DNA of 64,000 bases, taken from contig JAJRVV010000197.1 of NCBI GenBank assembly GCA_024277135.1, positions 1 through 64,000 of the forward strand, written 5' to 3'. This document shows, in pieces, positions 8,531 through 16,546 of this stretch (position 1 is its first letter; each line of letters starts with the position of its first letter). This DNA is from Chloroflexota bacterium (GTDB lineage: Bacteria > Chloroflexota > Anaerolineae > Promineifilales > Promineifilaceae). Below the pieces are notes generated by a model that ran no database searches, was not told the DNA's origin, and saw only the letters and a list, made by a program, of their open reading frames with translations. The translations under genes and the position numbers were made by a program.

Positions 8531-9064
8531 TCAAGCGACTCGGCCGCCTTTTAACGCATCCTGAAACAGTTTCAATCCATCCCAATCGCCATCGGCCGCC
8601 ATTTTGGCCTGTTCGGGCCAGGTGTCGGGAAAAGCCACTCGAATGCCGGCCTCCTCGCGTACGATCCGCTCCAGGTCAGCGACGCTGGCGGCTGCCAGTT
8701 GAGCAAAAGTAATGATATTGGCGTCCGCTAACACAGACTGAATTTTGGGGCCGATGCCCTCGATCCGTTTCAAGTCGTCTGGTTCAGGCGGGACGGCTGG
8801 TTCCGGCTCCGGCTCCGGTTCGGGTTCAGGAGTTGGCGCGGGTTCTGGTTCGGGCGCAGGTTCCGGCTCGGCCGCTTCCTCTTCCACTTCTGGCTCGGAA
8901 TTACGAATGCCCGATGAGCTAAAAATGGCGGCGAAAAAGATGAGAACCAGGACGGCTACGATGACGATAGGAACCCAGGCCGGCGTCACGGAATCATCCG
9001 CCTGGGACAGATAAAGCGTCAGCGGAGCCTTCATGAGCAAGGAAACAATAAAGTTGATGGACAT
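8531..9064 (-). CDS. Membrane-anchored helix-hairpin-helix protein with Pro-Glu linker
   Basis: A 177-residue protein. It has one transmembrane helix (about 29-48), then a linker of Pro-Glu repeats (about 57-96) and a C-terminal helix-hairpin-helix domain (about 97-140, motif IEGIGPKIQ) of the type found in many uncharacterised bacterial proteins. This domain binds DNA without sequence specificity in other proteins, but in membrane-anchored versions the ligand is unknown. The linker is coded by tandem 'ggttccggctcc'-like DNA (about 8800-8875), which can vary in length by slippage. The start is well supported by AGGAGGTAAGTGA before the ATG at 9064. Confidence 0.75.
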   Translation of the reverse strand: MSINFIVSLLMKAPLTLYLSQADDSVTPAWVPIVIVAVLVLIFFAAIFSSSGIRNSEPEVEEEAAEPEPAPEPEPAPTPEPEPEPEPEPAVPPEPDDLKRIEGIGPKIQSVLADANIITFAQLAAASVADLERIVREEAGIRVAFPDTWPEQAKMAADGDWDGLKLFQDALKGGRVA

Positions 9065-9116
9065 TCACTTACCTCCTACTAAAGTTGTGAAAGGTGAAAT
9101 AAAACAAGGGTACAAG

Positions 9117-10007
9117 TTATGAGCCAATTTTGAACCCGGCCAGATTTTCCAGCGCTTTGACCAGAGCGTGATTTCCTTCTTCGCCCAAGCCGCGCTGTTG
9201 TAAGGTGCGGTAGAGTTGGAAGATCAGCCCGGTAGCGGGGAGCGGCGCGCCCATCTGGTCGGCCGCTTCCAGCACTAACCGCACATCTTTTTGCTGCAAA
9301 TCAATGGTGAATCCGGGCCGCCAATCCCGCGCTGCCACCTGCGGCCCGCGATTGCTCAACATCCAACTGCCGGCGGCGCCGCCGGAAACGGCCGTCAACG
9401 TCTTCTCTAGGTCTAATCCACCCGCCTGGGCAAATAACAAGGCTTCACTTACCGCCTGCATCGTGCCCACCACCAGAATTTGATTGACCAGCTTCACCAT
9501 CTGGCCGGCGGCTGTGCCGCCGACATGGGTGATGGTCTGGCCCATCGCTTGCAGCGCCGGCAGAGCGCGTTCAAACTGGGCCGCTTTGCCGCCGACCATG
9601 ATGCTGAGCGTGCCGTTGGCCGCCCCTTCGCTGCCGCCGCTGATGGGCGCGTCCAGCATATGAACCCCTTTTTCGGCCAACTGCGCCGCGATTTTGGCGG
9701 TGGCCTGGGGGCTGATGGTGCTGCAATCAATCACCAGCGCGCCCGGCCTGGCGCCGTGAATGACGCCGTTTTCGCCCAAGATCACCGCTTCCACATCGGG
9801 CGTGTCGCTGACGCAGGTGATGATGATGTCGCTTTGGGTGGCTACGTCGGCCGGGCTGGTTCCGGCGCTGGCGCCGGCGGCTACCAGGGGTTCCATGCGC
9901 GCGGCCGCGCGGTTCCACACCCGCACCGCATAACCCGCTTTCAATAAATTATGGGACATGCCCCGGCCCATGATGCCCAGGCCGATAAATCCGATTGTGT
10001 CACTCAT
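9117..10007 (-). CDS. 3-hydroxyisobutyrate dehydrogenase-like NAD(P) oxidoreductase
   Basis: A 296-residue beta-hydroxyacid dehydrogenase. The N-terminal Rossmann domain has GFIGLGIMG (about 6-14), with R33 after the second strand (RVWNR), which suggests NADP preference. The family substrate motif LDAPISGGSEGA starts at about 118, and the catalytic Lys is K172 in GQMVKLVNQ. The family covers 3-hydroxyisobutyrate, tartronate semialdehyde and glyoxylate/succinic semialdehyde reductases; the substrate cannot be told here. ATG 10007 is preceded by GGAG and overlaps the stop of the upstream gene by 8 bases (ATGAGTGA), so the two are cotranslated. Confidence 0.92.
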   Translation of the reverse strand: MSDTIGFIGLGIMGRGMSHNLLKAGYAVRVWNRAAARMEPLVAAGASAGTSPADVATQSDIIITCVSDTPDVEAVILGENGVIHGARPGALVIDCSTISPQATAKIAAQLAEKGVHMLDAPISGGSEGAANGTLSIMVGGKAAQFERALPALQAMGQTITHVGGTAAGQMVKLVNQILVVGTMQAVSEALLFAQAGGLDLEKTLTAVSGGAAGSWMLSNRGPQVAARDWRPGFTIDLQQKDVRLVLEAADQMGAPLPATGLIFQLYRTLQQRGLGEEGNHALVKALENLAGFKIGS

Positions 10008-11424
10008 GTTTTTGCTCCAACAAAAAGTACGGCCCAAACTGGTCGGCGTATCCGGCCGGGGTGTATTCGCCGCTTTTACGATCTAATACATAGTTGGTTG
10101 TGATTTCAGCGGCGGCGATGCGCTTCAGCATCTCGACTAAACGGTCCACGTCGGCCGTGTTGTTGTAGCAGCCAAAGCTGGCGCGCACCATGCCCGGCAT
10201 GTTCGATTTGTCCCCGGCCAGCATCTGATCCCGCCAATCGCCCGCCTCCTGCTCATCTAACTGGAGCAGGTGAACGACGTAAGGATGGGCGCAAAAACAG
10301 CCGGAACGGACGCCGATGCCCCCTTCGTAACCTAAAATCGCCGCCAGCAGGAAGTGAGAGACGCCGTCCAGGTTGAAGGGGATGACGCCCACTTTTTCAT
10401 GCGCTTTGTCGGGGTCGGTTTCGCCGTAAATTTTGATGCCAGGCACTTCGCGCAGCCGGGTCAGGGTGTAGCGGATCAATTCTTCCTCGTGGGCGGCCAC
10501 AGCGTCCATGCCCACCTCCATCAATATCTGGGCGGCGACGGCCATGGCGACGGCCCCCACCACGTTGGGGCTGCCCGCCTCTTCCCGGTCGGGCACGCCG
10601 GCCCAATGCACTTCGTCCAGGGTGACGATGTCTACTGTGCCGCCGCCGCGATATTCCGGCGCGCTTTGTAGGAAAATTTCTTTAGCGCCGATGAGGGCGC
10701 CGGTTCCGAAGGGGGCGTACATTTTGTGGGCGGAAAGGACGACGAAATCGAGATGTTCCGGGTCGTCGTCCGGTTTCATGTCCACTTGGCGATGGGGGGC
10801 TAGTTGGGCGGCGTCTACCAGGATGCGGGCGCCGACGGCGTGCGTTTTGCGCGCCAGCCGGTGGATGGGCTGCAAAAAGCCGCTGACGTTGCTGGCGCCG
10901 GTGACGGCTACCAGGGCGATACGGCCGTCATACGCCGCCAACAACTCGTCGAAATGATCCTCATCGAAACGGCCGTCGGCCAACGCGCGCGCATGCAGCG
11001 TTTTGGCCTGCGCCCGCCAGGGTAGATCATTGGAATGGTGTTCCAGTTGGGTGGTGATGATGACCTCATCTTCACGCATGGGCAGCCGGTAGGCCAGCTT
11101 GTTAATCGCTTCGGTGCTGTTTTTGCCAAAGATGACGGTGTTCGAGCTTAAATCAGCGCCGACAAAGCGGCCAATGATCTCATGCGCCTGGTCATAAGCG
11201 ACAGTACTCAGCCGGGATTTGAAGCCGGTGCCGCGGTGGACGCTGGAGTAGTAGGGCATGAACTGGTTGCTGGCGTCCATCACCGCTTTGAGCGGCGGCG
11301 TGCTGGCGCCATTGTCCAGGTACACGTAGGGAACGAGACGGCCGTCCAGCAGCGGCACGAGTTCATCCAGACCTAAAATTTGGTCTCTTAAGTTCGTGAT
11401 CGTATCAGTGGGGGGGGGTGGCAT
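10000..11424 (-). CDS. Class V aminotransferase, cysteine desulfurase (SufS/Csd)-like
   Basis: A 474-residue PLP enzyme of the SufS/CsdA branch. It shows the N-terminal YLDNGASTPP motif, the FGKNSTEAIN phosphate-binding loop, H130 in LEHHSNDLPW, D204 and Q207 (VDAAQLAPH), the PLP lysine K234 in LSAHKMYAPFG, and a cysteine segment RSGCFCAHPYV (C376, C378) at the position of the sulfur-carrying Cys. It is about 70 residues longer than typical SufS, and its neighbour is a dehydrogenase rather than Suf scaffold genes, so a role outside Fe-S assembly is possible. The start is firm: AAGGAG lies six bases before ATG 11424. Right after the start the coding strand has nine C in a row (11410-11418), a slippage-prone tract. 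Confidence 0.88.
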   Translation of the reverse strand: MPPPPTDTITNLRDQILGLDELVPLLDGRLVPYVYLDNGASTPPLKAVMDASNQFMPYYSSVHRGTGFKSRLSTVAYDQAHEIIGRFVGADLSSNTVIFGKNSTEAINKLAYRLPMREDEVIITTQLEHHSNDLPWRAQAKTLHARALADGRFDEDHFDELLAAYDGRIALVAVTGASNVSGFLQPIHRLARKTHAVGARILVDAAQLAPHRQVDMKPDDDPEHLDFVVLSAHKMYAPFGTGALIGAKEIFLQSAPEYRGGGTVDIVTLDEVHWAGVPDREEAGSPNVVGAVAMAVAAQILMEVGMDAVAAHEEELIRYTLTRLREVPGIKIYGETDPDKAHEKVGVIPFNLDGVSHFLLAAILGYEGGIGVRSGCFCAHPYVVHLLQLDEQEAGDWRDQMLAGDKSNMPGMVRASFGCYNNTADVDRLVEMLKRIAAAEITTNYVLDRKSGEYTPAGYADQFGPYFLLEQKHE

Positions 11425-11451
11425 AGTAAGCTCCTTTTGTGAATTCCCCGA

Positions 11452-11480
11452 ATGATACGGGTATATTGGCAGAAATTCAA
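11452..11480 (-). promoter_or_regulatory. Sigma-70-type promoter for the cysteine-desulfurase-like gene
   Basis: Read on the minus strand: TTGAAT (-35, at 11475-11480), a 17-base spacer, and TATCAT (-10, at 11452-11457). The predicted transcript would begin near 11445, about 20 bases before the start codon, leaving room for the AAGGAG site. Confidence 0.6.
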
Positions 11481-11490
11481 ATGGGGATCA

Positions 11491-11524
11491 AAAAGAGGTG
11501 AAACAACATTGCTTCACCTCTTTT
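11491..11524 (-). terminator. Intrinsic terminator after the DUF3105 gene
   Basis: Perfect 12-base stem (11491-11502 with 11513-11524; arm aaaagaggtgaa) with a 10-base loop and a run of five T on the minus-strand side. It lies 42 bases past the stop of the gene at 11566-12159 and isolates it from the promoter at 11452-11480. Confidence 0.75.
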
Positions 11525-11535
11525 AGTAGTCAGGT

Positions 11536-11572
11536 GTTGGGCAACTTTATGACCGTTGGGCAACTTTATGAC
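11536..11572. repeat. 18-base tandem duplication across a gene end
   Basis: The 18-mer gttgggcaactttatgac occurs at 11536-11553 and again at 11555-11572. The second copy contains the stop codon of the DUF3105 gene, so the gene end has been duplicated. Confidence 0.85.
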
Positions 11573-12159
11573 AGGGGTTCGCCCACGCCGCCGCTGCAAG
11601 TGGCGCCTTGTTCCGGCGTCGTCGGCCCCTGACGGTAGCGGCTGACAAAATCTACCAGCCGATCATCTGTGGCTGATTCTAACTCGATTTGAACGCTCCA
11701 GGCCGTGACGACCACCGGATTGCGCAAGTCAGGGTAGGGGGCCAGCAAAATATGGGTTTGGCCGCGCACCAGGTCTTGCAGATAGGCGGCTTCATCTTCA
11801 GGCAAATCGGGCTGATAAGCGATCCAGGCAGCGCCATGTTCTAGCGAGTGAACGGCGTTCCCCACGTCAATTGGCTCCTCATAAATGCCGCAGTTTTGCC
11901 AGACTGGGCTATGGCCGCCGCCGGTGGGGGGTAAATCATCAATCACTAGTTCGCCCTGAACGTGTTCTCGGGTTTGCCGGCCGAAGTTTATGACGCCCAG
12001 AATACCTACATCCTCACGAAAGTATGAAAAAAGGAGCGCGCCCAGCAATATAACCACAAGAACGCTGCCGCCAATGATGAGGTAAGTTGATCGGTTGCTT
12101 GATTTTATTTGGGGTTGTGTTGATTTTCTTTTTTTGCCTACAGTTTGTCTTTTTGCCAT
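11566..12159 (-). CDS. DUF3105 membrane-anchored protein, copy 2
   Basis: A 197-residue protein: basic N-terminus (KRQTVGKKRK), one transmembrane helix (about 30-52), and a DUF3105 domain (about 60-190) with the family motifs PPTGGGHSPVWQNCGIYEEP and VHSLEHGAAWIAY. The conserved Cys and His residues suggest metal binding, but the biochemical role of DUF3105 is not known to me. ATG 12159 is preceded by AGGAATGAG; the longer frame reads into the neighbouring gene and has no family features. It is a tandem paralogue of the gene at 12269-12847 and probably cotranscribed with it across a 109-base gap. Confidence 0.88.
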   Translation of the reverse strand: MAKRQTVGKKRKSTQPQIKSSNRSTYLIIGGSVLVVILLGALLFSYFREDVGILGVINFGRQTREHVQGELVIDDLPPTGGGHSPVWQNCGIYEEPIDVGNAVHSLEHGAAWIAYQPDLPEDEAAYLQDLVRGQTHILLAPYPDLRNPVVVTAWSVQIELESATDDRLVDFVSRYRQGPTTPEQGATCSGGVGEPLS

Positions 12160-12268
12160 GTTCTCATTCCTAATGGATTCGTTCAAAATTAACTTAGGCG
12201 GCGCGGTCAGAAGAGCAGCCCTTCGGGACTGAGATGCGGCCACAGCAAAAGTTATAAACGAATCAATT

Positions 12269-12847
12269 CTATGGGAGTGGGTTGCCCACACTCCCGTTGC
12301 AAGGGGCTGACTCCGGCCCTTGATTGCGATACCGAGATATAAAATCATCAATACGGCCGTCATTCACCTCATCCACCGCTAATTGCGTGCTCCAGGCCGT
12401 CATCATCACATCTTCCTCTTGATCTGGGAATGGGCTGAGCAGTAAGGATCCTTTTCCTCGCACCATGCCCTGCAAGACAGCCACATCCTCAGTGGGCAAA
12501 TCTGGGCGGTAAGTAATCCAGACAGCGCCATGTTCTAATGAGTGAACGGCTAAAGAACTGTCAACCGGCGTTTCGTAAATGCCGCAATTTTGAAAAGCGG
12601 GGTTGTGGCTGCCCCCAGAGGGGGGGACGCTTTCAGTTTCGTAGCTTGCATCTGAGGCGTGGTTACGTGACTGCGCGCCAAAATTGATAATACCTTCGAT
12701 GTCTGGCTCAAATACTCGAAAAAGGATCAAGCCCACCAGCGCCAATCCCAGAACAGATATCGGAACCCAGGTGAGCAGCTTCTTTTTTCGTCTTTCCTGA
12801 TCTAGTTTTTCTTTCCTTAGTTGCTTTTTACTCTTTCGTTCAGACAT
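12269..12847 (-). CDS. DUF3105 membrane-anchored protein, copy 1
   Basis: A 192-residue paralogue of the next gene downstream. It has a very basic N-terminal segment (about 2-24), one transmembrane helix (about 25-45), and the DUF3105 domain with PPSGGSHNPAFQNCGIYETP and VHSLEHGAVWITY. The two copies share the plan and most motif residues but differ in the C-terminal Cys region (ESAPCNGSVGNP here, EQGATCSGGVGEP there). Topology: short cytoplasmic tail, domain outside. GGGAAAG precedes ATG 12847, and a good promoter lies upstream. Confidence 0.9.
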   Translation of the reverse strand: MSERKSKKQLRKEKLDQERRKKKLLTWVPISVLGLALVGLILFRVFEPDIEGIINFGAQSRNHASDASYETESVPPSGGSHNPAFQNCGIYETPVDSSLAVHSLEHGAVWITYRPDLPTEDVAVLQGMVRGKGSLLLSPFPDQEEDVMMTAWSTQLAVDEVNDGRIDDFISRYRNQGPESAPCNGSVGNPLP

Positions 12848-12870
12848 ATCTTTCCCTTTTTTGGACAGAA

Positions 12871-12899
12871 AATATAAGATGATTTTTGCCAGCTTTCAA
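12871..12899 (-). promoter_or_regulatory. Sigma-70-type promoter of the DUF3105 pair
   Basis: Minus strand: TTGAAA (-35, 12894-12899), a 17-base spacer and TATATT (-10, 12871-12876). Transcription would begin near 12864, 17 bases before the start codon at 12847. Spacing and boxes are close to consensus. Confidence 0.7.
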
Positions 12900-12953
12900 G
12901 CGATAGGCCAGAATGTTTCGGAATCACTCATACTCCTGACCATCTGGCTGACT

Positions 12954-13007
12954 GTAGCCGCGGTTTCTTACCGCGTTTGTGCCCGCGCGGTAAGAAACCG
13001 CGGCTAC
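12954..13007. repeat. Perfect 22-base inverted repeat in a divergent promoter region
   Basis: Arms 12954-12975 and 12986-13007 are perfectly complementary over 22 bases (arm begins gtagccgcggtttctta) with a 10-base loop. It lies between the divergent DUF3105 and membrane-protein genes, so it terminates neither. It looks like a mobile palindromic unit (REP/MITE type) or a structured operator. Confidence 0.8.
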
Positions 13008-13082
13008 CAAGGGCGGGGGGCGGTGCCAGTTTCGAGTCTCCGACTGCCAGCGCCAGGAAGAGAAATTTAGACGTTTGCTTGG

Positions 13083-13109
13083 TTGTCTCCGGAGAGTCTG
13101 TGTTATAGT
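13083..13109 (+). promoter_or_regulatory. Extended -10 promoter giving a leaderless transcript
   Basis: TGtTATAGT at 13101-13109 is an extended -10 box, with TTGTCT at 13083-13088 as a possible -35 (15-base spacer). The -10 ends six bases before the ATG at 13116, so transcription would begin at or next to the start codon. This fits the lack of a Shine-Dalgarno site. Confidence 0.5.
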
Positions 13110-13115
13110 TGTCCG

Positions 13116-15092
13116 ATGAAAAGCGTAGCCACATGGTTGTCAAAAGTGGATATTCGCAAGGGATTACCCATTCTTTTCCTGGGAGGGCTGCCAATTCTGC
13201 TTACCTGGCCCCTGATCGCCCAAATCGGACAAGCGATCCCCCAGGGCAGTGAAAACGCGCCTACCGTGCCGCTCTTCAATCTGTGGTCGCTGGGTTGGAA
13301 TGTGGATCGGCTGACGGCCGGGTATGCCGGGTATTGGGATGCGCCCATCTTTTATCCGGTTCAGGGCGCCTTCGCTTTTTCTGAACCGCAGCCGCTCACC
13401 GGTTTGGCAGCGGCCGTGTTTTGGCAGTTTCGTCCGGCGGCGGCTTATAATTTGGCGCTGCTGCTCTTTTTGGCGTTGAATGGGGCAGCGGCGTATCATC
13501 TGCTGCGACAGCGTGGGTTAGGCGCGGGGGCGGCTCTGATCGGCGGGCTGCTGGCGCAGGCGCTGCCTTTTGTCACCCAGGAGCGGGGGGCGCTGCAATT
13601 GCAGCCCTTATTTGGCATGATCTGGGCGCTGGCCGGATTGTGGCGGTTGGCGGATCAAAAAGATATTTGGCGCAGCGGACTGGTTTTTGGGCTGGGCACG
13701 GCCGTCACCTTTCTCACCAGTGAAAATTATGCGCTAATGTGGGGGGTGGCGGCGGGCACGGCCGTGTTCTGGCTGGCGCCGCGGCTGCGGCGGCAATCCT
13801 GGCTGGCGCTGCTGGCTGGCGTTAGCCTGGCGGCGCTGTTGATTCTGCCTATCGCCCTGCCCCAACGCGCCATTTTGGCCGAACAGGGCTTTTCCCGCAG
13901 CGCCGAAGCAATTCAAAAAGGGTCGGCGCAGTGGGGCGATTACCTGCGCCCGGCCAGCGCCACCTGGGATGCGTTGTGGCTCTCCTGGCAGGTGGACGGC
14001 CGTCAGCGTTTGTTCCCCGGCTTGCTGTTGTTGGGATTTGGTCTGGCCGGTTTTGTGTTGGGCTGGCGGCGTCCTAGCGGTCGTGGCTGGGCCGGGTTTT
14101 TGCTGGTGGGGATGCTGGTCGCCTTTTTGGCCTCGTTGGGGTTGAACTTGTCGCTCGGGGGCTGGCAGCCGTACCAACTGCTGCGGGATTATGCGCCTGG
14201 TTTTGCCGATTTTCGCAGCCCGTTTCGCTTTGCCGTTTTCGTGCAGATTTTCCTGGCTTTGGCGGCGGCGGAAGCGTTTGCATGGCTGCTGATTCGACGA
14301 CGGAAAACGGCCGTCCTCCTGGCTGGGTTGGTGTTGTTGGAGGTATTCCCCAGACCGGCGCGGTTAACGGCCGTGCCGCCGCCGCTGCCCTTGCCGGTTG
14401 GGGCTGGCCCGGCCGTCATCATCCCGTTTGTCGATGGGCGAAACACCGTCGCCTATGCCCCAACTGCCAACTGGATGGCGGCGACAATGGCCCAAAATGG
14501 GCCGATGGTGAACGGTTATTCCGGCTATTTTCCCAGGCTCAACAGCCAGCTCAAGTCGCTGTTGGCCGATTTTCCCACGCCAGTGGGTCTGGCAGCTTTA
14601 CGGCAGATGGGGGTGCAGACGGTTTGGGTGGATAAGACGGCCGTGAGCGCGGAGCAGGTCGGGCGGTTGGCAACGGCCGTTCGCCAGGGTGATTTGGCGC
14701 AGTTCCCGGCCGTCGCCGGATTGGCCCAATACCGGGTGATTGACGCCGAATTCCGACCGGCGGGCGCGTATGGCGGCGGCTGGACATTAGATGTAAAAGG
14801 TGAAGCTGACCACTTGACCCTCTCGGCGCGTGCGGCCGTTGAAGGGTTGGAGATGTTCGTGCTGGTTCCCCAGGTGGCCCCACTGGTTTGGGAGGTGACG
14901 ATCACGGATGCCGCCAACGTCAGCCAAATCGTCACCCGTACCCCGTCTGGTACATTACTGCTCTATCATGGCAGCCACCGATGGCTATCAGTTGATTTGC
15001 CGCCTCTGACCCAATCGGGAACCTACACCATCACCTTGCGCCGGGCTGATACGGCCGTCTTCCTGGGTGAAACCACCTTTACCCAACCCTGA
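13116..15092 (+). CDS. Large polytopic membrane protein, GT-C glycosyltransferase-like
   Basis: A 658-residue protein with about 11 hydrophobic helices in its first 420 residues and an extracytoplasmic C-terminal part (about 430-658) of beta-rich sequence. The layout, with a first extracellular loop after helix 1 (LTWPLIAQIGQAIPQG) and a soluble C-terminus, resembles the YfhO/ArnT-like GT-C enzymes that use lipid-linked sugars, but I see no certain catalytic motif. It could act in surface glycan or glycoprotein modification. The ATG at 13116 is favoured over the TTG at 13083, because the latter lies within the promoter. It is followed by a separate promoter for the kinase gene. Confidence 0.7.
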   Translation: MKSVATWLSKVDIRKGLPILFLGGLPILLTWPLIAQIGQAIPQGSENAPTVPLFNLWSLGWNVDRLTAGYAGYWDAPIFYPVQGAFAFSEPQPLTGLAAAVFWQFRPAAAYNLALLLFLALNGAAAYHLLRQRGLGAGAALIGGLLAQALPFVTQERGALQLQPLFGMIWALAGLWRLADQKDIWRSGLVFGLGTAVTFLTSENYALMWGVAAGTAVFWLAPRLRRQSWLALLAGVSLAALLILPIALPQRAILAEQGFSRSAEAIQKGSAQWGDYLRPASATWDALWLSWQVDGRQRLFPGLLLLGFGLAGFVLGWRRPSGRGWAGFLLVGMLVAFLASLGLNLSLGGWQPYQLLRDYAPGFADFRSPFRFAVFVQIFLALAAAEAFAWLLIRRRKTAVLLAGLVLLEVFPRPARLTAVPPPLPLPVGAGPAVIIPFVDGRNTVAYAPTANWMAATMAQNGPMVNGYSGYFPRLNSQLKSLLADFPTPVGLAALRQMGVQTVWVDKTAVSAEQVGRLATAVRQGDLAQFPAVAGLAQYRVIDAEFRPAGAYGGGWTLDVKGEADHLTLSARAAVEGLEMFVLVPQVAPLVWEVTITDAANVSQIVTRTPSGTLLLYHGSHRWLSVDLPPLTQSGTYTITLRRADTAVFLGETTFTQP

Positions 15093-15102
15093 TCGTCTAG
15101 CC

Positions 15103-15130
15103 TTGTCCCCCCAGATGGTTTTGTTATGAT
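15103..15130 (+). promoter_or_regulatory. Promoter of the second two-component operon, apparently leaderless
   Basis: TTGTCC (15103-15108), a 16-base spacer, then an extended -10 TGtTATGAT (15122-15130). The -10 ends six bases before the ATG at 15137, the same geometry as at 13101-13116, so the start codon would be at or near +1. Confidence 0.6.
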
Positions 15131-15136
15131 TGGCCC

Positions 15137-16546
15137 ATGGTCGAAACGCTCCGAATTTTTTTTGAAACCAACATCGTACTGGTCTTTTTTGTGTATGGTC
15201 AGGTGTTTTTTGTCTTGGGGTTGGCCATCGCGCTCCAATCCCGCCGCCACAGCCGGTTGGAGATGGCGCGCAGCCTGGGCTGGCTGGCCGCGTTTGGCAT
15301 CACGCACGGCCTGCACGAATGGGGGGTGATTTTCATCCCGGTTCAGTCCACCTATGTCGGCAGCGGTTTTTTGTCGCTGTTGCGCATCGCCCAGGTCATT
15401 TTGTTGGCGGTTTCGTTTGCTTTGTTGTTTCAATTTGGGGCGGAGATGCTGGCGGGGGAACGGCCGACCCTGCGCTACCTCTCCCTGACTATCTTCCTTG
15501 GTTGGCTGTTTTGGTCATTACTTCAAGTGATGTTTTTTGATATGGATATTATCACCTGGAGCGACACCGCTTCCATTTGGGCGCGATATTTGCTTGGTTT
15601 TCCCGGCGGCTTGCTGGCGGCCTATGGGCTGCGCTTCCAGGCGGCGCGGCAGATTTTGCCGCTCAACCTGCGCCACATTTACCGGATGGTGCAAATGGGC
15701 GGGCTGGCCATGGCCGGGTACGCGCTGGTTGGCGGCCTGATCGTCCCTGCTGGAAACTTTTTCCCGGCGAACTGGTTGAATGAAGCCAACCTGGTGGGCT
15801 GGTTGGGCATTCCGGCTCCGGTTTTTCGTTCACTCACCGGGTTGGTCATGGCGGTGGCGATGGTGCGCACCATGGAGGTTTTCGACGTAGAAGTTGACCG
15901 GCTCATCGAACAAATGGAGCTGGATCGTAGTTTGGCTGCTGAGCGGGAGCGGATTGGCCGGGAACTGCATGACGGCGCCATTCAGCAGGTGTACACAGCC
16001 GGGCTGATTGTGGAAGCCGCCCGCCGCAACTGGCAGGACGCCGACAAACTGCTGCCCCGGTTGGATCGGGCGCTGATGGCGATGAATCAAGCCATTTCCA
16101 CCCTGCGGGCGTATCTCGCCGATTTACATGGCGAGCCGGATACGGCCGTCACCCTGGCCTCTGGGCTGCGGCGGCAAACTGGCGATCCCCGGCTGACGGC
16201 GTTGATGGAAATTAACCTGGAGCTTGATTTGGCGGAAACGGCCATCTTACCGCCTCTGAAAACCAATCGGGCGCTGGCGATTGTCAACGAAGCGTTAACC
16301 AACGCCGCCCGTCATGCCCAGGCGCGGCAAGTGACCGTTCGCGCCAGCCGCGAGGGGAATTGGTTACGCCTTACCATTGAAGATGACGGTCGTGGCTTCC
16401 AGCCGGAAAAAGTGGCGCATGGGTATGGTTTACGTAACATGCGCGACCGGGCCAGGCTGTTGGGCGGACGGTTGACGATTGATTCGCAGCCCGGCGGCGG
16501 CTCCCGCGTTCATCTGGATATGCCCTGGGAGAAGGGGGATGATTGA
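15137..16546 (+). CDS. Sensor histidine kinase with multi-helix membrane domain
   Basis: A 469-residue kinase. Residues 8-245 contain seven or more hydrophobic helices resembling 7TM-type sensor regions. A coiled-coil (about 246-270) leads to a HisKA_3 domain with H278 in RIGRELHDGAIQQVY. A HATPase_c domain (about 365-467) has NEALTNAARHAQA, EDDGRGF and GYGLRNMRDRARLLGG. It is the first gene of the operon and overlaps its regulator by 8 bases (ATGATTGA). The signal sensed is unknown; a ligand within the membrane or a small extracellular molecule is usual for this type. Confidence 0.93.
   Translation: MVETLRIFFETNIVLVFFVYGQVFFVLGLAIALQSRRHSRLEMARSLGWLAAFGITHGLHEWGVIFIPVQSTYVGSGFLSLLRIAQVILLAVSFALLFQFGAEMLAGERPTLRYLSLTIFLGWLFWSLLQVMFFDMDIITWSDTASIWARYLLGFPGGLLAAYGLRFQAARQILPLNLRHIYRMVQMGGLAMAGYALVGGLIVPAGNFFPANWLNEANLVGWLGIPAPVFRSLTGLVMAVAMVRTMEVFDVEVDRLIEQMELDRSLAAERERIGRELHDGAIQQVYTAGLIVEAARRNWQDADKLLPRLDRALMAMNQAISTLRAYLADLHGEPDTAVTLASGLRRQTGDPRLTALMEINLELDLAETAILPPLKTNRALAIVNEALTNAARHAQARQVTVRASREGNWLRLTIEDDGRGFQPEKVAHGYGLRNMRDRARLLGGRLTIDSQPGGGSRVHLDMPWEKGDD

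Noticed and set aside
8800..8875. Microsatellite-like DNA as an independent repeat element
   Set aside because: It is the coding sequence of the Pro-Glu linker in the helix-hairpin-helix protein; noted there as slippage-prone only.
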